Shown here piece by piece: positions 34,990-44,706 of a stretch of 64,000 nt of DNA. The stretch is from Catonia carolina (taxonomy: Eukaryota; Arthropoda; Insecta; Hemiptera; Achilidae): assembly GCA_035578175.1 (NCBI GenBank), contig JAQMRL010000001.1:240316538-240380537 (forward strand). Direction: 5' to 3'. The notes below the pieces were generated by a model that searched no databases, had not been told where the DNA came from, and saw only the letters and a list, made by a program, of their open reading frames with translations. How positions within the stretch are numbered: the first letter of the stretch is position 1; each line of letters starts with the position of its first letter. The position numbers were made by a program, and so were the translations under genes.

Positions 34990-35340
34990 TTCACAAAAAA
35001 TATAATAGAAACACTCTTCTTCGTTGGGTGCCTTCATCTATCCGAAGTTGGGAATCATAACAGCAATTCTTAATTTGAACACTTGCTCTAAATAGTTCCA
35101 TAGACGAGCAATGATACCAATCTTCCAGGTAAATTAAAAACATATTCTTCGTCCTCCAAGACTCCTCTCTCCTGTTTTCTCTGTGTAATAAACTGCAATA
35201 GATGGGATTTCTATCCACGCATTACGAGTCTGAAATACTCCAGTTTTCGTTTCTTTATCTTGTTAATCAAATCTTTATGGATCTGTTGCAAGACTTCGTC
35301 ACTCGTTCTTTTCTCTACCCATGATATCCTTACCACACGT
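34990..35340 (-). pseudogene. LINE C-terminal fragment (SWLxNLR type), frameshifted
   Basis: On the minus strand 35340 downward reads VVRISWVEKRTSDEVLQQI, then NKIKKRKLEYFRLVMRG. A frame change follows, then LEDWYHCSSMELFRASVQIK and LRIDEGTQRRR. The order (RI.W..R.tneEVL, KxRKLEYxxHxxRG, W..SS.ELFRAA, NLRxxxGT) is the C-terminal region of the same LINE lineage as the fragment at 23.74 kb. At least one frameshift and one stop are present. Confidence 0.7.
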
Positions 35341-35829
35341 TTATATATTCATTAATTATTTAAAAGCTAAAATTTCGTATATTTCTCATTACTTAAGAGT
35401 CTAAGCCTCTATTTCACGTTAAAGATCGCACTCGGCAACATAATTACAACACAACCGTTATAGATACTGAAGTTATGATATTGCCTTTTGCGTATGAATG
35501 GGCTGTGAGGAAGGGAAGTGAGAATTTGCAGTGCCGCCAACCTCAACAGTGAGACACTACTCGCACATTTCACTACCGTGCAGTTTCTACATATTATATT
35601 TTGTAAGCTGTGGCGAATTCCGAGTAAATGTTTTCTTCATAAACCTTATAAGAAATAAATCTGACCTGTAATATTGCCTATAGCTTAATTACATGGCTAG
35701 AAATGTTTGATTTACTATAATTATTACCAGCTACCTTATTCCATTAGAACAAAATTGTCTATTAATGAATCGCCTTCTTTACTATCGTTGTCACCGGCGT
35801 CTTTACTATCAGTCTCAATAGTATCGACC
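35341..35829. other. No gene seen
   Basis: Slightly richer than the flanks around 35500-35590 but without recognised motifs. It lies downstream (minus strand) of the transposase-like fragment and may hold its unrecognisable remains. Confidence 0.35.
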
Positions 35830-36083
35830 TAACCGTTTCGTTTTTTTTACCAGGTGTCAACAAAACTATTGCAGAATAGCTTCTTCACGTCTTTAATTTC
35901 CTTATTTATTTTTCAAATTGTGGAAAGAGAAACATTACAGTAGTTAGCCACTCGCTCATGGCTTGTGTTAAGAGGCAGGGAAAGGTTTTTTGTTTAGCTT
36001 TAATTTCACAGCATTTTATTACACAACATTAGATTTCTTACAGCACTGTGAGTAGTCTGACCACGTTTTCGAGAAACTAACAT
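35830..36083 (-). pseudogene. DNA-transposase N-terminal helix-turn-helix fragment
   Basis: The minus-strand frame starts at ATG 36083 (MLVSRKRGQTTHSAVRNLM). After three stops it continues LSLPLNTSHERVANYCNVS, then LSTI, stop, KINKEIKDVKK, then FVDTPGKK across a one-base frame change. ERVAxYCxVSLSTIxKIxKE followed by xTPGKK is how many insect DDE transposases (Tc1/IS630-like relatives) begin: a helix-turn-helix, then a TPGKKR linker. The catalytic domain is not found downstream. It is clearly inactive. The family assignment is by pattern only. Confidence 0.45.
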
Positions 36084-37479
36084 TTTTGTTTACGGTAACA
36101 AACAGTTATATTCGTACAGTTAACCTACAAAAGGTTCCGCGATATACTGTATTCTCTGGGTATAGTATAAGTTGTTGTGTTTGTTGCACTAAAATTAAAG
36201 TAGTCACGCATGCGCACTGATGCTTTTCCCCTCTTTACCCCTCGTTGAAAACAAGGGCAAACTCGTGGCTCAAGTAACTATATCATAATATTAGGATATT
36301 TTTCGTTAATTATAAAAATATCTATCATACGTTCTCTTCAGAAATGAAAAAGTGAAATGGAATTTACACACATATTAATTAATGTGGCTATTGAACAGAG
36401 TTGTAAATTGAAAAGATTAAAAGAAAAATGGACTTTATTGAAAACGAACTAAATTAATGAAGAATGTAAAAGCATCGGCTTTAAATAATGTTGTTCCCAC
36501 ATTAACAGACAGAAAGTGCGATACTAAAGACTGCGAACGTGAACGGTTTTAAGGTTATATTTATAATGTACTGCCATTATTAAAGAAATAAGTATTTAAT
36601 TTAATACACCACTGTCTCACCAATAACCCAATTAAAAACGAAAGATAATGGTCCAAGTTATGAAACGAAGCGGAAGCTGATTTAAGGGAATGCGCAAAAC
36701 ACGGCGGGGGTTCAAAAACCAGGAATCGATGATTAGGATCCCCCAGGGGCCTTGCACGCAACCTCTATACTTTTCTCTTATTGAAACATTAAATTAGAAA
36801 TGGCGACGACAAACACCGCTTGTTATCGGACATGAACTGCACTAACCTATCACTTTAGGACGAGTTCTATGTTATTTTATGTTTTATATACAGTACTATG
36901 TTACATGTTGCCAACTGTACAACCCGTCTACCAGTCTCTTTCAATACGATTCTGCAACATGTTACCCTATGCAGAAAACCGTTACACTCTATTCTATAGC
37001 ATACACTCTTAACTTAGCGTTCTCTTAAAACAACATTAGATTAGAAAAGACTAATGAATTCTACTCTACCCGATGAACACTACTACTACCAGTACCTTCT
37101 ACGAATGTAACATTGTTGCATCAAATGATTATACTGTACATTTATAAATACTGTATTTTAACCTCAATTCTTATTATCATATGAATACATGATAAAAAAA
37201 TGTACATAAATAGATGCATACATTCTCAATTAAAAAAATATTAGCCTTATTAATTCTAACTGATAACTAATTTATTTATGAGTTTTAAGACATGTAAGAA
37301 ACCATTTTAATAAATCTAAACTGTTCATCAAAAAATTAAGACACCATTTGTTTAGATAAAAATTACAATATTTTCGAATACGAATATAAAAAAGTGTTTT
37401 CAATAAATTATTTTTCGCGGATACACCTGAAAGGTATATGATAATATTATTTTATCTAGAGTTTTTTTTTTAAATTTTT
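36084..37479. other. No gene supported; richer island 36460-36840
   Basis: Contains CACGCATGCGCAC at 36205-36217, near-palindromic and like an NRF1 site, and a GC-richer island with a 66-codon minus-strand frame (36761-36561) that I do not recognise. The rest is AT-rich. Confidence 0.35.
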
Positions 37480-38165
37480 CTTGAAGTTCTTTAATCTTTC
37501 AGACTATTCAACTCTTTTTTTCTGTCCATCTTTTTTCGAATTTAGGAATATCTGAAATGACTTTAGATATTTCTAACATATTTTGAAGCCCATATTTTCA
37601 GCGTTCGTTCACTGTAGACTTTTCTCCTTTCTTTCGTCCTCGGTGTGGTTTTCGTTTTCATGGAAGTGCTTACAATCAGTCATCGATTGTATGAATTTGG
37701 TTCGATTCATAATTTTTTTTCGGTTAATTACGGTTTTCTAAACATCTTTTCCGACTTCTCTGAACAACTCTTCCAAACTCTTCAACTCTTTCCACTCTTC
37801 TTTGAACTCTCACCCATTCTCCTCTAAAGAGGTTTTTTATTTTCACTTACAGGAACCTTTAATTCAAAATTTTACTTTCTATATTGTTTTCGATCCAGAC
37901 AATTTTTATTGTAATATGAACTTTTCTAGTTCTAATCTCGTTTATTTAATAAAAGCGCTTTGTCTCTTGTACACTAGAGTTCATCAGAGATTAGCATGTT
38001 TAGTCCTTAATTAATCCATTCAGACCACGTGTCCACAGAATTTTAATCGTCTTTTCCTTATTGTTACTTCAAAGTTTTTAATTTCAATTTTGTTGCATAT
38101 ATCTTTTTCATCGTTGCTGTATATCTTAATGCCTATGTCTGTATAGCCTTCTGTTTTTTCTTCGA
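37480..38165 (-). pseudogene. LINE C-terminal region (HSERM/YSERT type), heavily decayed
   Basis: On the minus strand frames give DIGIKIYSNDEKDICNKIEIK, VTIRKRRLKFCGHVV, then an Arg/Glu/Lys-rich segment (WKELKSLEELFREVGKDV) and, near the end, TKERRKVYSERTLKIWASK. RxRRLxFxGHxxRM followed much later by ErKxxxSERMxxxW is a known C-terminal layout of insect LINE proteins. It has many stops and frameshifts. Confidence 0.55.
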
Positions 38166-38184
38166 TCATGAATCTTCTTCTTCT

Positions 38185-38885
38185 TCTTTCAAGGCTTAGA
38201 CCTGTTCCGAACTCACAAACTTGAAACTCTCAGTTGTGGGACGACCTCTGAAAACATGGATATGTTTTCAGAGGTCGTCCCACATCTCTCCGTCCAACAG
38301 CTGCATAACGGTGTACTTGGAGGGGTATTTTGTGGTCCGGCATTCTGTCCTGGTGTCTCCTCCATCGCCCTCGATACCCCTTAATCTTCTCATCAGGCAG
38401 TAGACTTGGAGCTCCTTCCTAATATCCATATTCCGCACTCTATCTAATCTCTAGCATCCCTTAACTCTTCGCAGGAATCTCATCTCCGCTGCTTGGATCC
38501 TTTGTACATTCCTCATCGTGGTCACCCATGTTTTACTCCCATACATTATTACCGAGTTACCATTACCTTGTAAAACTTAACCTTAGTGTCAGGTCTGGCC
38601 CTGCTGTTCAATGTCCTATTGATTGTGCCACAAATCCTTTGGAACTTACTTATCTTCTGCTCGCTGTCTAAATCCAAGTCTATTCCTACATCAAATCCCA
38701 AGTAACTAAAATTGGACACCTGCTCCACTATCGCATCTTTTATGACAATTTTCGATTGAACCGGATAATTCCCCTTAAACGCCATCACCTTGGTTTTCGT
38801 GGGGGAAATTCTGAAATTAAAATCTTCACACAATTATCGTGAATCCTTCTTAAAATTATTCTTTCTATTTCCATTAGATATTTGG
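38185..38885 (-). pseudogene. LINE reverse transcriptase C-terminus inserted next to older LINE
   Basis: On the minus strand 38833-38549 encodes CEDFNFRISPTKTKVMAFKG, KIVIKDAIVEQVSNFSYLGF, KISKFQRICGTINRTL and VKFYKVMVTR, the RT palm end and thumb. It continues with frameshifts through SAEMRFLRRVKG-like, RWRRHQDRMPDHKIPLQVHR and YAAVGRRDVGRPLKT. A GAA-repeat tail lies at 38177-38195. The catalytic YADD region is missing (5'-truncated). Insertion beside or into the fragment at 37.5-38.2 kb, in the same orientation, is likely. Confidence 0.75.
38235..38284. repeat. Perfect 23-bp inverted repeat with 4-bp loop
   Basis: TGTGGGACGACCTCTGAAAA continues to CAT at 38257, then GGAT, then its exact reverse complement to 38284. 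Because of it the VGRPLKT codons of the LINE occur on both strands. It probably arose during insertion or by later snap-back repair. Confidence 0.9.
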
Positions 38886-39714
38886 ATTTGATCCCGTATG
38901 AGACGAACCGTCCATAACTGCTTATGCGTCTAACAACTTTGATATAATGTAGATTTCGTTTGCATTTATGGAAGATTTTTTTTGTATCTATATAAAAAAT
39001 TATAGCCTGAGTATAATGTGGTTTTTACAACAAACTTAATAAAATAGAATACCTGTATGGTAGTTATATAGAACAACCCAGCTTTTTTTTTATAAAAACA
39101 AGTATCTAAAAAAAGGTTCAATTGAGTTCCAAATAATTCTGAAACAGTCTTTAAATTTATTAAGAAGTAATAACAAATTTAATGTATATTAAAAAAAACA
39201 GAGAAGAACTAAAGCTCGCATTTTTATTGATATTAAATTATGATAATATAGAATAGACCTAATAATAAAGATCAGTTAACTGAAAAACATAGTAAGAAAT
39301 TTTTTAAAATATTAATAGAGAGTTTTAGTGGTACTGAATGTGTGTTTGTGTTCCGTACATATTATATTTATTTATATAATATGGTTATAAGTGGTGTATT
39401 AGTCCAAGCTGCAGACCATGTAAATTGCCTTATTAAACATAATAATGTGGAGTGCTAATAGCCAAGCGCCATCCTCAACTACTGGCCAGACATTAGCGCC
39501 AGTCTACTGTATAATTGACCAAGGTCTTAAAATCTCATCATTTTTGTTTCATTATTCATTTTTCTGGTAGCAATGTGATTGTTTCCTTATTTAAAATGTA
39601 ACAGTGTATAAAATAAAAAATAACAAAAGATATTCTATCATTGTTTGGCTCTAAAATCTGACTTCCACGTACCACAAAAACAACTGATAGTTTTCCGCAA
39701 ACGTTTGTTATTTT
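38886..39714. other. AT-rich DNA, no gene seen
   Basis: No recognised repeat or coding sequence. Confidence 0.45.
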
Positions 39715-39849
39715 GTACCATTATCCGCGATTAAGTTCTGCGTATTCACCAGACAATCCATATCGTCGGCTCAGCAGGAGGTGGAACAGAGACTTGGGTT
39801 AACTTAGTTTAATCTTCTTTTCTCCACCTCCTCACCCCTCGCCTTTCTT

Positions 39850-40095
39850 CTTCTTAGAAGAAGTTCTTAACGAGATTAAGATCTTTTACGGATTAGGCAG
39901 TACTGGCTGTTTCGGAAACCACCTTCCCCTGGGATGACCAACATCCCTTAGACCATTCATTGCTAATCTAGGCAAACAGCTTCCATTCATGCGTTTCAGA
40001 TGACTACTCCAGTTGATTCTGTACTCGTTTATCTTCTTCTCCAGGCTAAATATTTGCAACTTTTGGCTTATAACGTCACTTCTGATCTTGTCCTC
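39850..40095 (-). pseudogene. LINE 3'-terminal fragment ending in PNP-stop
   Basis: The minus strand reads EDKIRSDVISQKLQIFSLEK, INEYRINWSSHLKRMNGSC, LRDVGHPRGRWFPKQP, VLPNP and a stop. DIRxEL...I.EYRxxWxxHLxRM...GxPRxRW is the C-terminal LINE layout, unusually well preserved here, with no frameshift over about 75 codons. Confidence 0.75.
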
Positions 40096-40105
40096 AAGAG
40101 TATAT

Positions 40106-40141
40106 TATGATAATAATAATAATAATAATAATAATGATAAT
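40106..40141. repeat. (AAT)n microsatellite
   Basis: Run of AAT/ATA units within Repeat G copy 1. A short (GAAA)n tract lies nearby at 40254-40268. Confidence 0.85.
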
Positions 40142-40304
40142 AAGTGAATAATATTTTTTTTGTCGTTTCAATGTGTAATTTGGAGTATATTAAACTAAGT
40201 TTTTACTGTCTATCTGGAACTAAGTTTAATATAATTCTAATTACTCATTGAGAAAGAAAGAAAGAAATTATTATTATTATTAATTATTATATAGTCTTAA
40301 TTAT

Positions 40305-40691
40305 GCCCATAACGAGCAGGTGGAGTGTTAAATTAATTGCACTCGATCTGTTGGTTCCAGGGCTAAAAAAATTAGTTCTGTTTCTTATCGCATAGTCAGC
40401 CAATTATATGACTGAACTATTTAAGAATAGAAGAGGTAGAGGTGTAAAACATACTAGTCAGAGTTATCTCCTGTGAGAGTAATGAATTTCGTACAGCCAG
40501 ACCCTGTAGTGAAAGTGAAGGTGTCATTTGTAGGGTGGAAAGTGAGTGCTTTTCGGAGGGCCTGGCATGCTGATAAGCATGATCTTTCAAATCAGTAAGG
40601 AAGGCAATAAACCACCTCACTCCTCGTTTTCTACTTAATAAAACCTCTAGAGGTTCAAACCAGCCTTTTGGCTGTTGACCTAAACAACGAC
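40305..40691 (+). repeat. SINE-A copy with perfect 12-bp TSD and known empty site
   Basis: Flanked by AGTCTTAATTAT at 40293-40304 and 40692-40703. The related Repeat G copy carries the single uninterrupted AGTCTTAATTAT at 52928-52939, which is the pre-insertion state. Ends of the SINE are therefore fixed to the base. Confidence 0.9.
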
Positions 40692-41104
40692 AGTCTTAAT
40701 TATTAACTTATGAATAGACTGATTTTAGTAATTAACTGCGGGAGTCCTACTAATGAGTGGTGTCCTTCTTTAACGTCTGAAGTAGGTTAATGTTTAAAAA
40801 TATATAAATATTTAAATTTAAAAATAAATTTTTTCAACTAACCCGAGTACTTTACGTAATGACAGCTCAGGTTTTTTGGTTATATGAGATGTTACCATGT
40901 TAGGACTTAAGAGTAGCGCACATAGAAGCAGACGGACATATGCATGCGGATGGATATTTGGTCAACGCACGTAACCGCAGACGGACGGATGCAGATGTTT
41001 TGGGTCAGGAACCTACCCTCCTCCGCTGCTTGTCTTCAGTATACTGTGATATGGAGTCTAATTGTTGTGTGGTGTGACAGGAATTTCTCAAAAAAGTATT
41101 CTGT

Positions 41105-41435
41105 GGCTAGAAAACGATGATTCGAGTAATGATGAGTTGGTATTGTTGTATCCAGTATTCAGTCGGTCACATTGGGTACATCAGATTAATAAAAAACGAA
41201 AACTTCATGGCGAATAGCATCGTCTTTCGCAAGATTTGGGTGAGGACGAGGAAAGGTTATTTTAAACTATGTAAACAAGAATTCAACGAAGTGTTGGAGT
41301 TCGTTGAAGAAGACATAAGGAAAAAGTACTAACCGGAGGGAGACAATAACTCCAAAGGAAAGGCTTGCCGTCTGACAGCTCCTGACTGTTAAACAAATAG
41401 GGCAACATTCGGGAATGTTGCGAAACTTAGTCAGC
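41105..41435 (+). pseudogene. PIF/Harbinger (HARBI1-like) transposase N-terminus, frameshifted
   Basis: Frames joined in order read DSSNDELVLLYPVFSRSHWV, HQINKKRKLHGEYHRLSQDL, then DEERYFKLCKQEFNEVLEFV, EEDIRKK, then TNRRETITPKERLAV. WVxPINxxRxxxGEYHxL...DExRFxKxFRM..xxFxxLLxxVxxDIxKxxTxxRExIxPKERLAVxLRxLATG is the conserved N-terminal region of HARBI1-like transposases. At least two frame changes are needed, and the DDE catalytic region is absent. Downstream GC-richer sequence to 41640 may be the other element end. Confidence 0.7.
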
Positions 41436-41649
41436 GTATGCATGATACTAAACGTATGCATGCAGACGTTCAAAAAATTGCCCCTGGAGCGATTCCTAAT
41501 CATACGCATACAGACGGAAGGATTAGTGTGTACGTTGGCATATTTGATAAGCAGGGGAGTGATTTTTCGTTCCTGCGTTTGCTGCTGAGTGCGCTGGCCT
41601 TTACGACTTTATCTAGATCGTCACTTCACATGGCAAGATGTACTTGACT

Positions 41650-42494
41650 GGAAATTAAATGAAAATAAAATGTGTACAGAAATACGGTCCGAATTCAAAC
41701 TAACATAATTCTGAACTAATTTTTTATATACTTCATTATAATAGAATTTCAATTTAAATTTCGCTTTTCAATACTTTAAAACGACATATTTAATTTCTTT
41801 AGCGACAAAACTATGTTCTTGTCAGTATAATTACTTACAAATTAATCAAGATAAAAAAGTTTTAACTCTAAAATGAACCGGTCATAAATTAATAATTTAT
41901 TACCGCATACAATAAATCATGCCACAAGAGGACATCTTTTAACAACTGGAAGTTGTTAAGAAATCTCGAGAGAATAAAAGATTCTATTTCAATAGGTCGA
42001 AGTACAACGAAAAATATACTTGTGTATAGTATTCGTTAAAATTATATTTTTTCTTTTCTTGTTACCGTTCCGCGTCTTTTCTTCAATAAATCTATTTAAA
42101 ATACATAATGCTACAGTAATTAATATAATAACACTTCGGAAAATATCTCCTCTTTCGTATTATAAATAAATTGCATCTTTAAAACATAGACAACCTTTGA
42201 TGTAAACAATCTTTACATTTTGACACATTGAATTCAGAGTTGTTTGTACTGAAAAGATATTTCTCTCTTTTTCTTTTATTGTTTATTTCTTCTAAGTATT
42301 TGCATTTATAAAATTTACAAAAGAAGTGTCCACTGAACGTTCATTATTCACTTATAACACAAGAAATAAATAAATGTGTTTAAACGTCACACTTACTACT
42401 GCATAATAACTCTTACGGTTATTGTACCACCAGTATGAAACCACTTAAATAGGCTACTTAAATATTTAAAAATTCTGTCTTTTTTCTTCTTCTC
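41650..42494. other. AT-rich DNA, no gene seen
   Basis: No recognised repeat or coding sequence. Confidence 0.45.
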
Positions 42495-42905
42495 ACAATT
42501 AAGGATTAGGCTCCCGCCTGTTCTGACTCACAACAGTGACAATACTATCGAATTATTGCCATCTCTTGCGTGGCCTCCCAACATCTCTCCTCCGCTCTGT
42601 TCTGTATTTCAAAACATTAAGGGGCCATCGATTTCGATATTCTGCAATCTTTCCATTCTGGTTGTAAACATCCAATTCCGTTCTAATGTCCTTATTTCAT
42701 AGTTAGTCCCTACGACTGCAATCCTTTGTTCCTCGCAGGAATCGTACCTCTACCGCCTGTACTCTACTCTTCTGTATTCTGGCACTGATTCACGACTCAC
42801 TTCCATAGAGTTGGACTGGGGCAACCATCATCCTGTTAAGTTTTATCTGAGCCTTTTCTTGTTTTCCTGCCGAGGGTTCTGCTAATATTGCCGCACACTG
42901 CTTGG
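42495..42905 (-). pseudogene. LINE reverse transcriptase C-terminus ending in PNP-stop
   Basis: The minus strand reads IKLNRMMVAPVQLYGSES, stop, ISARIQKSRVQAVEVRFLRG, TKDCSRRD, NKDIRTELDVYNQNGKIAEY, RNRWPLNVLKYRTERRRDVG, RPRKRWQ and, after stops, NRREPNP. This is the thumb-to-tail region of a GRPRKRW-type LINE with several stops. It ends in a GAAGAA tail near 42490. Confidence 0.75.
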
Positions 42906-42949
42906 AATTAGTTTTGTCTTTTTTCTTAATAATAATAATTATTATTAAT

Positions 42950-43245
42950 TTACACTTTTATGGCCATCTTAGGACCACTTTAGTCAACCAATTTAGTAAT
43001 ACTTTCCAGAAATTTTCATCCTTTTCAACTGATACTCGTTCATCCTAGGCGATCTTTCTTGTTTTCTATGGCTGAAAATATATTTTTTGCTTCTAATCTT
43101 TCTTTTCTGTGTATTGTTATTTCTGTGTTATTTTAATTCTAGAAGTTGGTTCTGTTTTCAGGCTTTGTAATGCGATGTTTAGCAATTTCATGTCATTAAT
43201 TTTTCCGGACCAAGTGATCATTACTCCTTAATCCTACAACTTTTC
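42950..43245 (-). pseudogene. Decayed coding segment, probably LINE-derived
   Basis: The minus strand shows phrases such as TEITIHRKERLEAKNIFS, AIENKKDRLG and KFLESITKLVD-SGPKMA with several stops. Composition and context (next to another LINE tail) suggest retrotransposon coding sequence, but I cannot name the lineage. Confidence 0.3.
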
Positions 43246-43304
43246 CATGGCTTTTCTTTGTTTATATTTTCCGGTATTCTGAATAGATATACTAAAGAAA
43301 TATT

Positions 43305-43700
43305 TGCCCATAACAGACAGGTGGAGTGTCAAATTTTTTACTCAATCTGTGCGTTGCAGGGCTAAAATAAAATAGTTATGTTTCTTGTCACATGGTCAGC
43401 CAATTAAATGACTGAATCATTTAAGAACAGAAGAGGTAGAGGTGTAAAAGACACTAATCAGAGTTATCTCCTCTGAAAGTAATGAATTTCATTATACAGC
43501 CAGACCCTGTGGTGAATGAAGTGAAGGTGTCATTTGCAGAGTGGAAAATATGTGCTTTTCAGAGGGCCCGGCATGCTGATAAGCATACTTTTCCATTCAG
43601 TGAGGAAGGCAATGGTAAACCACCTCACTCCTCGTTTTACTTAGTAAAACCTCTAAAGGTTCAAACCAGCCTTTCGGCTGATGACCTAAACAACAACAAC
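43305..43700 (+). repeat. SINE-A, best-preserved full-length copy, 11-bp perfect TSD
   Basis: Flanked by AAAGAAATATT at 43294-43304 and 43701-43711. It begins TGCCCATAACAGACAGGTGG and ends GGTTCAAACCAGCCTTTCGG, CTGATGACCTAAA, then (CAA)n. The 3' hairpin is CAGCC-TTTC-GGCTG followed by ATGACC. This copy serves as the local reference for the family. No tRNA-like head is seen; the 5' region's origin is unknown. Confidence 0.92.
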
Positions 43701-43827
43701 AAAGAAATATTCTATTTTTCTTAATTATGCTATTTTATAAACCCCACCTCTACAAAAGTTTTTATTTAGTAAGCATACTTCAATACTTTAATACTTTCAC
43801 TTGAGAAAATTAAAACTGTATTTGGCC

Positions 43828-43965
43828 GCCTCCGTAACGTAGTGGTAACGCTTTAGCCTACAAAGCAGAAGTCCCAGGTTCAGTTCCCAGCAAGAGTTAG
43901 TAAATTATAACAAATCAAAACCTACTGATATCGCTAATAACCAAGCTGTTGATACGACTTATTTA
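43828..43965 (+). repeat. SINE-C copy
   Basis: The head GCCTCCGTAACGTAGTGG is followed by the B box GGTTCAGTTCC, and the copy ends at CTAATAACCAAGCTGTTGAT, the same 3' end as the copy at 10.7 kb. Confidence 0.72.
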
Positions 43966-44379
43966 TTTATTCTATTTCTATTAAAAGTTTATTAAAAAAT
44001 TAAATCGTACAAATATTATCTAGCTTAACTTATTATATGAAGCGTCACATGGATGATTAGCTTACCATTCCATTCATTCACATCATATCATTCCATATCT
44101 TTTATCGTATCATTTAGAGCATTTATAGTTATTACTTTTTTGTCTTTGTTTAAAAAACAACTACAACTAACACATTTATACGTCGTTTATATTTATGATT
44201 TACGAATTTAATGTCCAGTTTTCGTCTTGTTTGATGAAATCACCCAGTATCACACCCTCATCACTGTTTTATATAAGACACCTATTCCACCATCTTTTCA
44301 TCTCTTTTATGAATTTTGTGGTAGGTGTGGGTGTGACTATGTTTGTATCTATGGATTCGAAAGGTACATTAATCTTGAA
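43966..44379. other. No independent gene seen
   Basis: AT-rich. The plus-strand frames at 44195-44427 are antisense to, or flank, the Jockey-like fragment, and this stretch may hold its 3' UTR. Confidence 0.4.
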
Positions 44380-44625
44380 TGGAAACGAATAAAAAATTTG
44401 TCAGTGATTGAGTATAACGTGTCTTAAGTTGAAGTCTCGATGTATGATAATGAGTTTTGTACGTAGTAGGGTAAAAATGTAGCGTAATTTTTTCTTTCAC
44501 GGTGTTAACACGTAAGTCCTTATGGAGCTCATTATTTGTCACATACCATGAAACATTATAATCCGTAAAACTTTTGACTGTATCTCTTATTAACATTCAA
44601 TTTTTTCAGAACCATAGATTAAGCT
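44380..44625 (-). pseudogene. Jockey-like LINE reverse transcriptase C-terminus
   Basis: The minus strand reads NVSWYVTNNELHKDLRVNTV, KEKITLHFYPTTYKTHYHTS and RLQLKTRYTQSL. WYVTNxxLHxDLxVxTVKEEI...Y..H.N is the well-known C-terminal stretch of Jockey-clade proteins (compare FYVSNKTLHEYFKIPTVKE at 14.9 kb, a different element). An upstream frameshift precedes it. Confidence 0.75.
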
Positions 44626-44706
44626 CGATACATCCACATCAGACGAATTAGATAGTTGTAAACAATTTTGTTTTTGTTTAATCGGCAACTGTGGTGGATT
44701 GTGTTG

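Larger units (their letters stand above)
39715..40790 (+). repeat. Repeat G, copy 1, with LINE and SINE-A insertions
   Basis: The left block (TTCACCAGACAATCCATATC, GGCTCAGCAGGAGGTGGA, GACTTGGGTTAACTTAG) and right block (TAGTCTTAATTAT, GGAGTCCTACTAATGAGTGG, TGTCCTTCTTTAACGTCT) match 52730-53040 in order. Here they are separated by an antisense LINE fragment and by a SINE-A, absent from copy 2. Confidence 0.65.
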
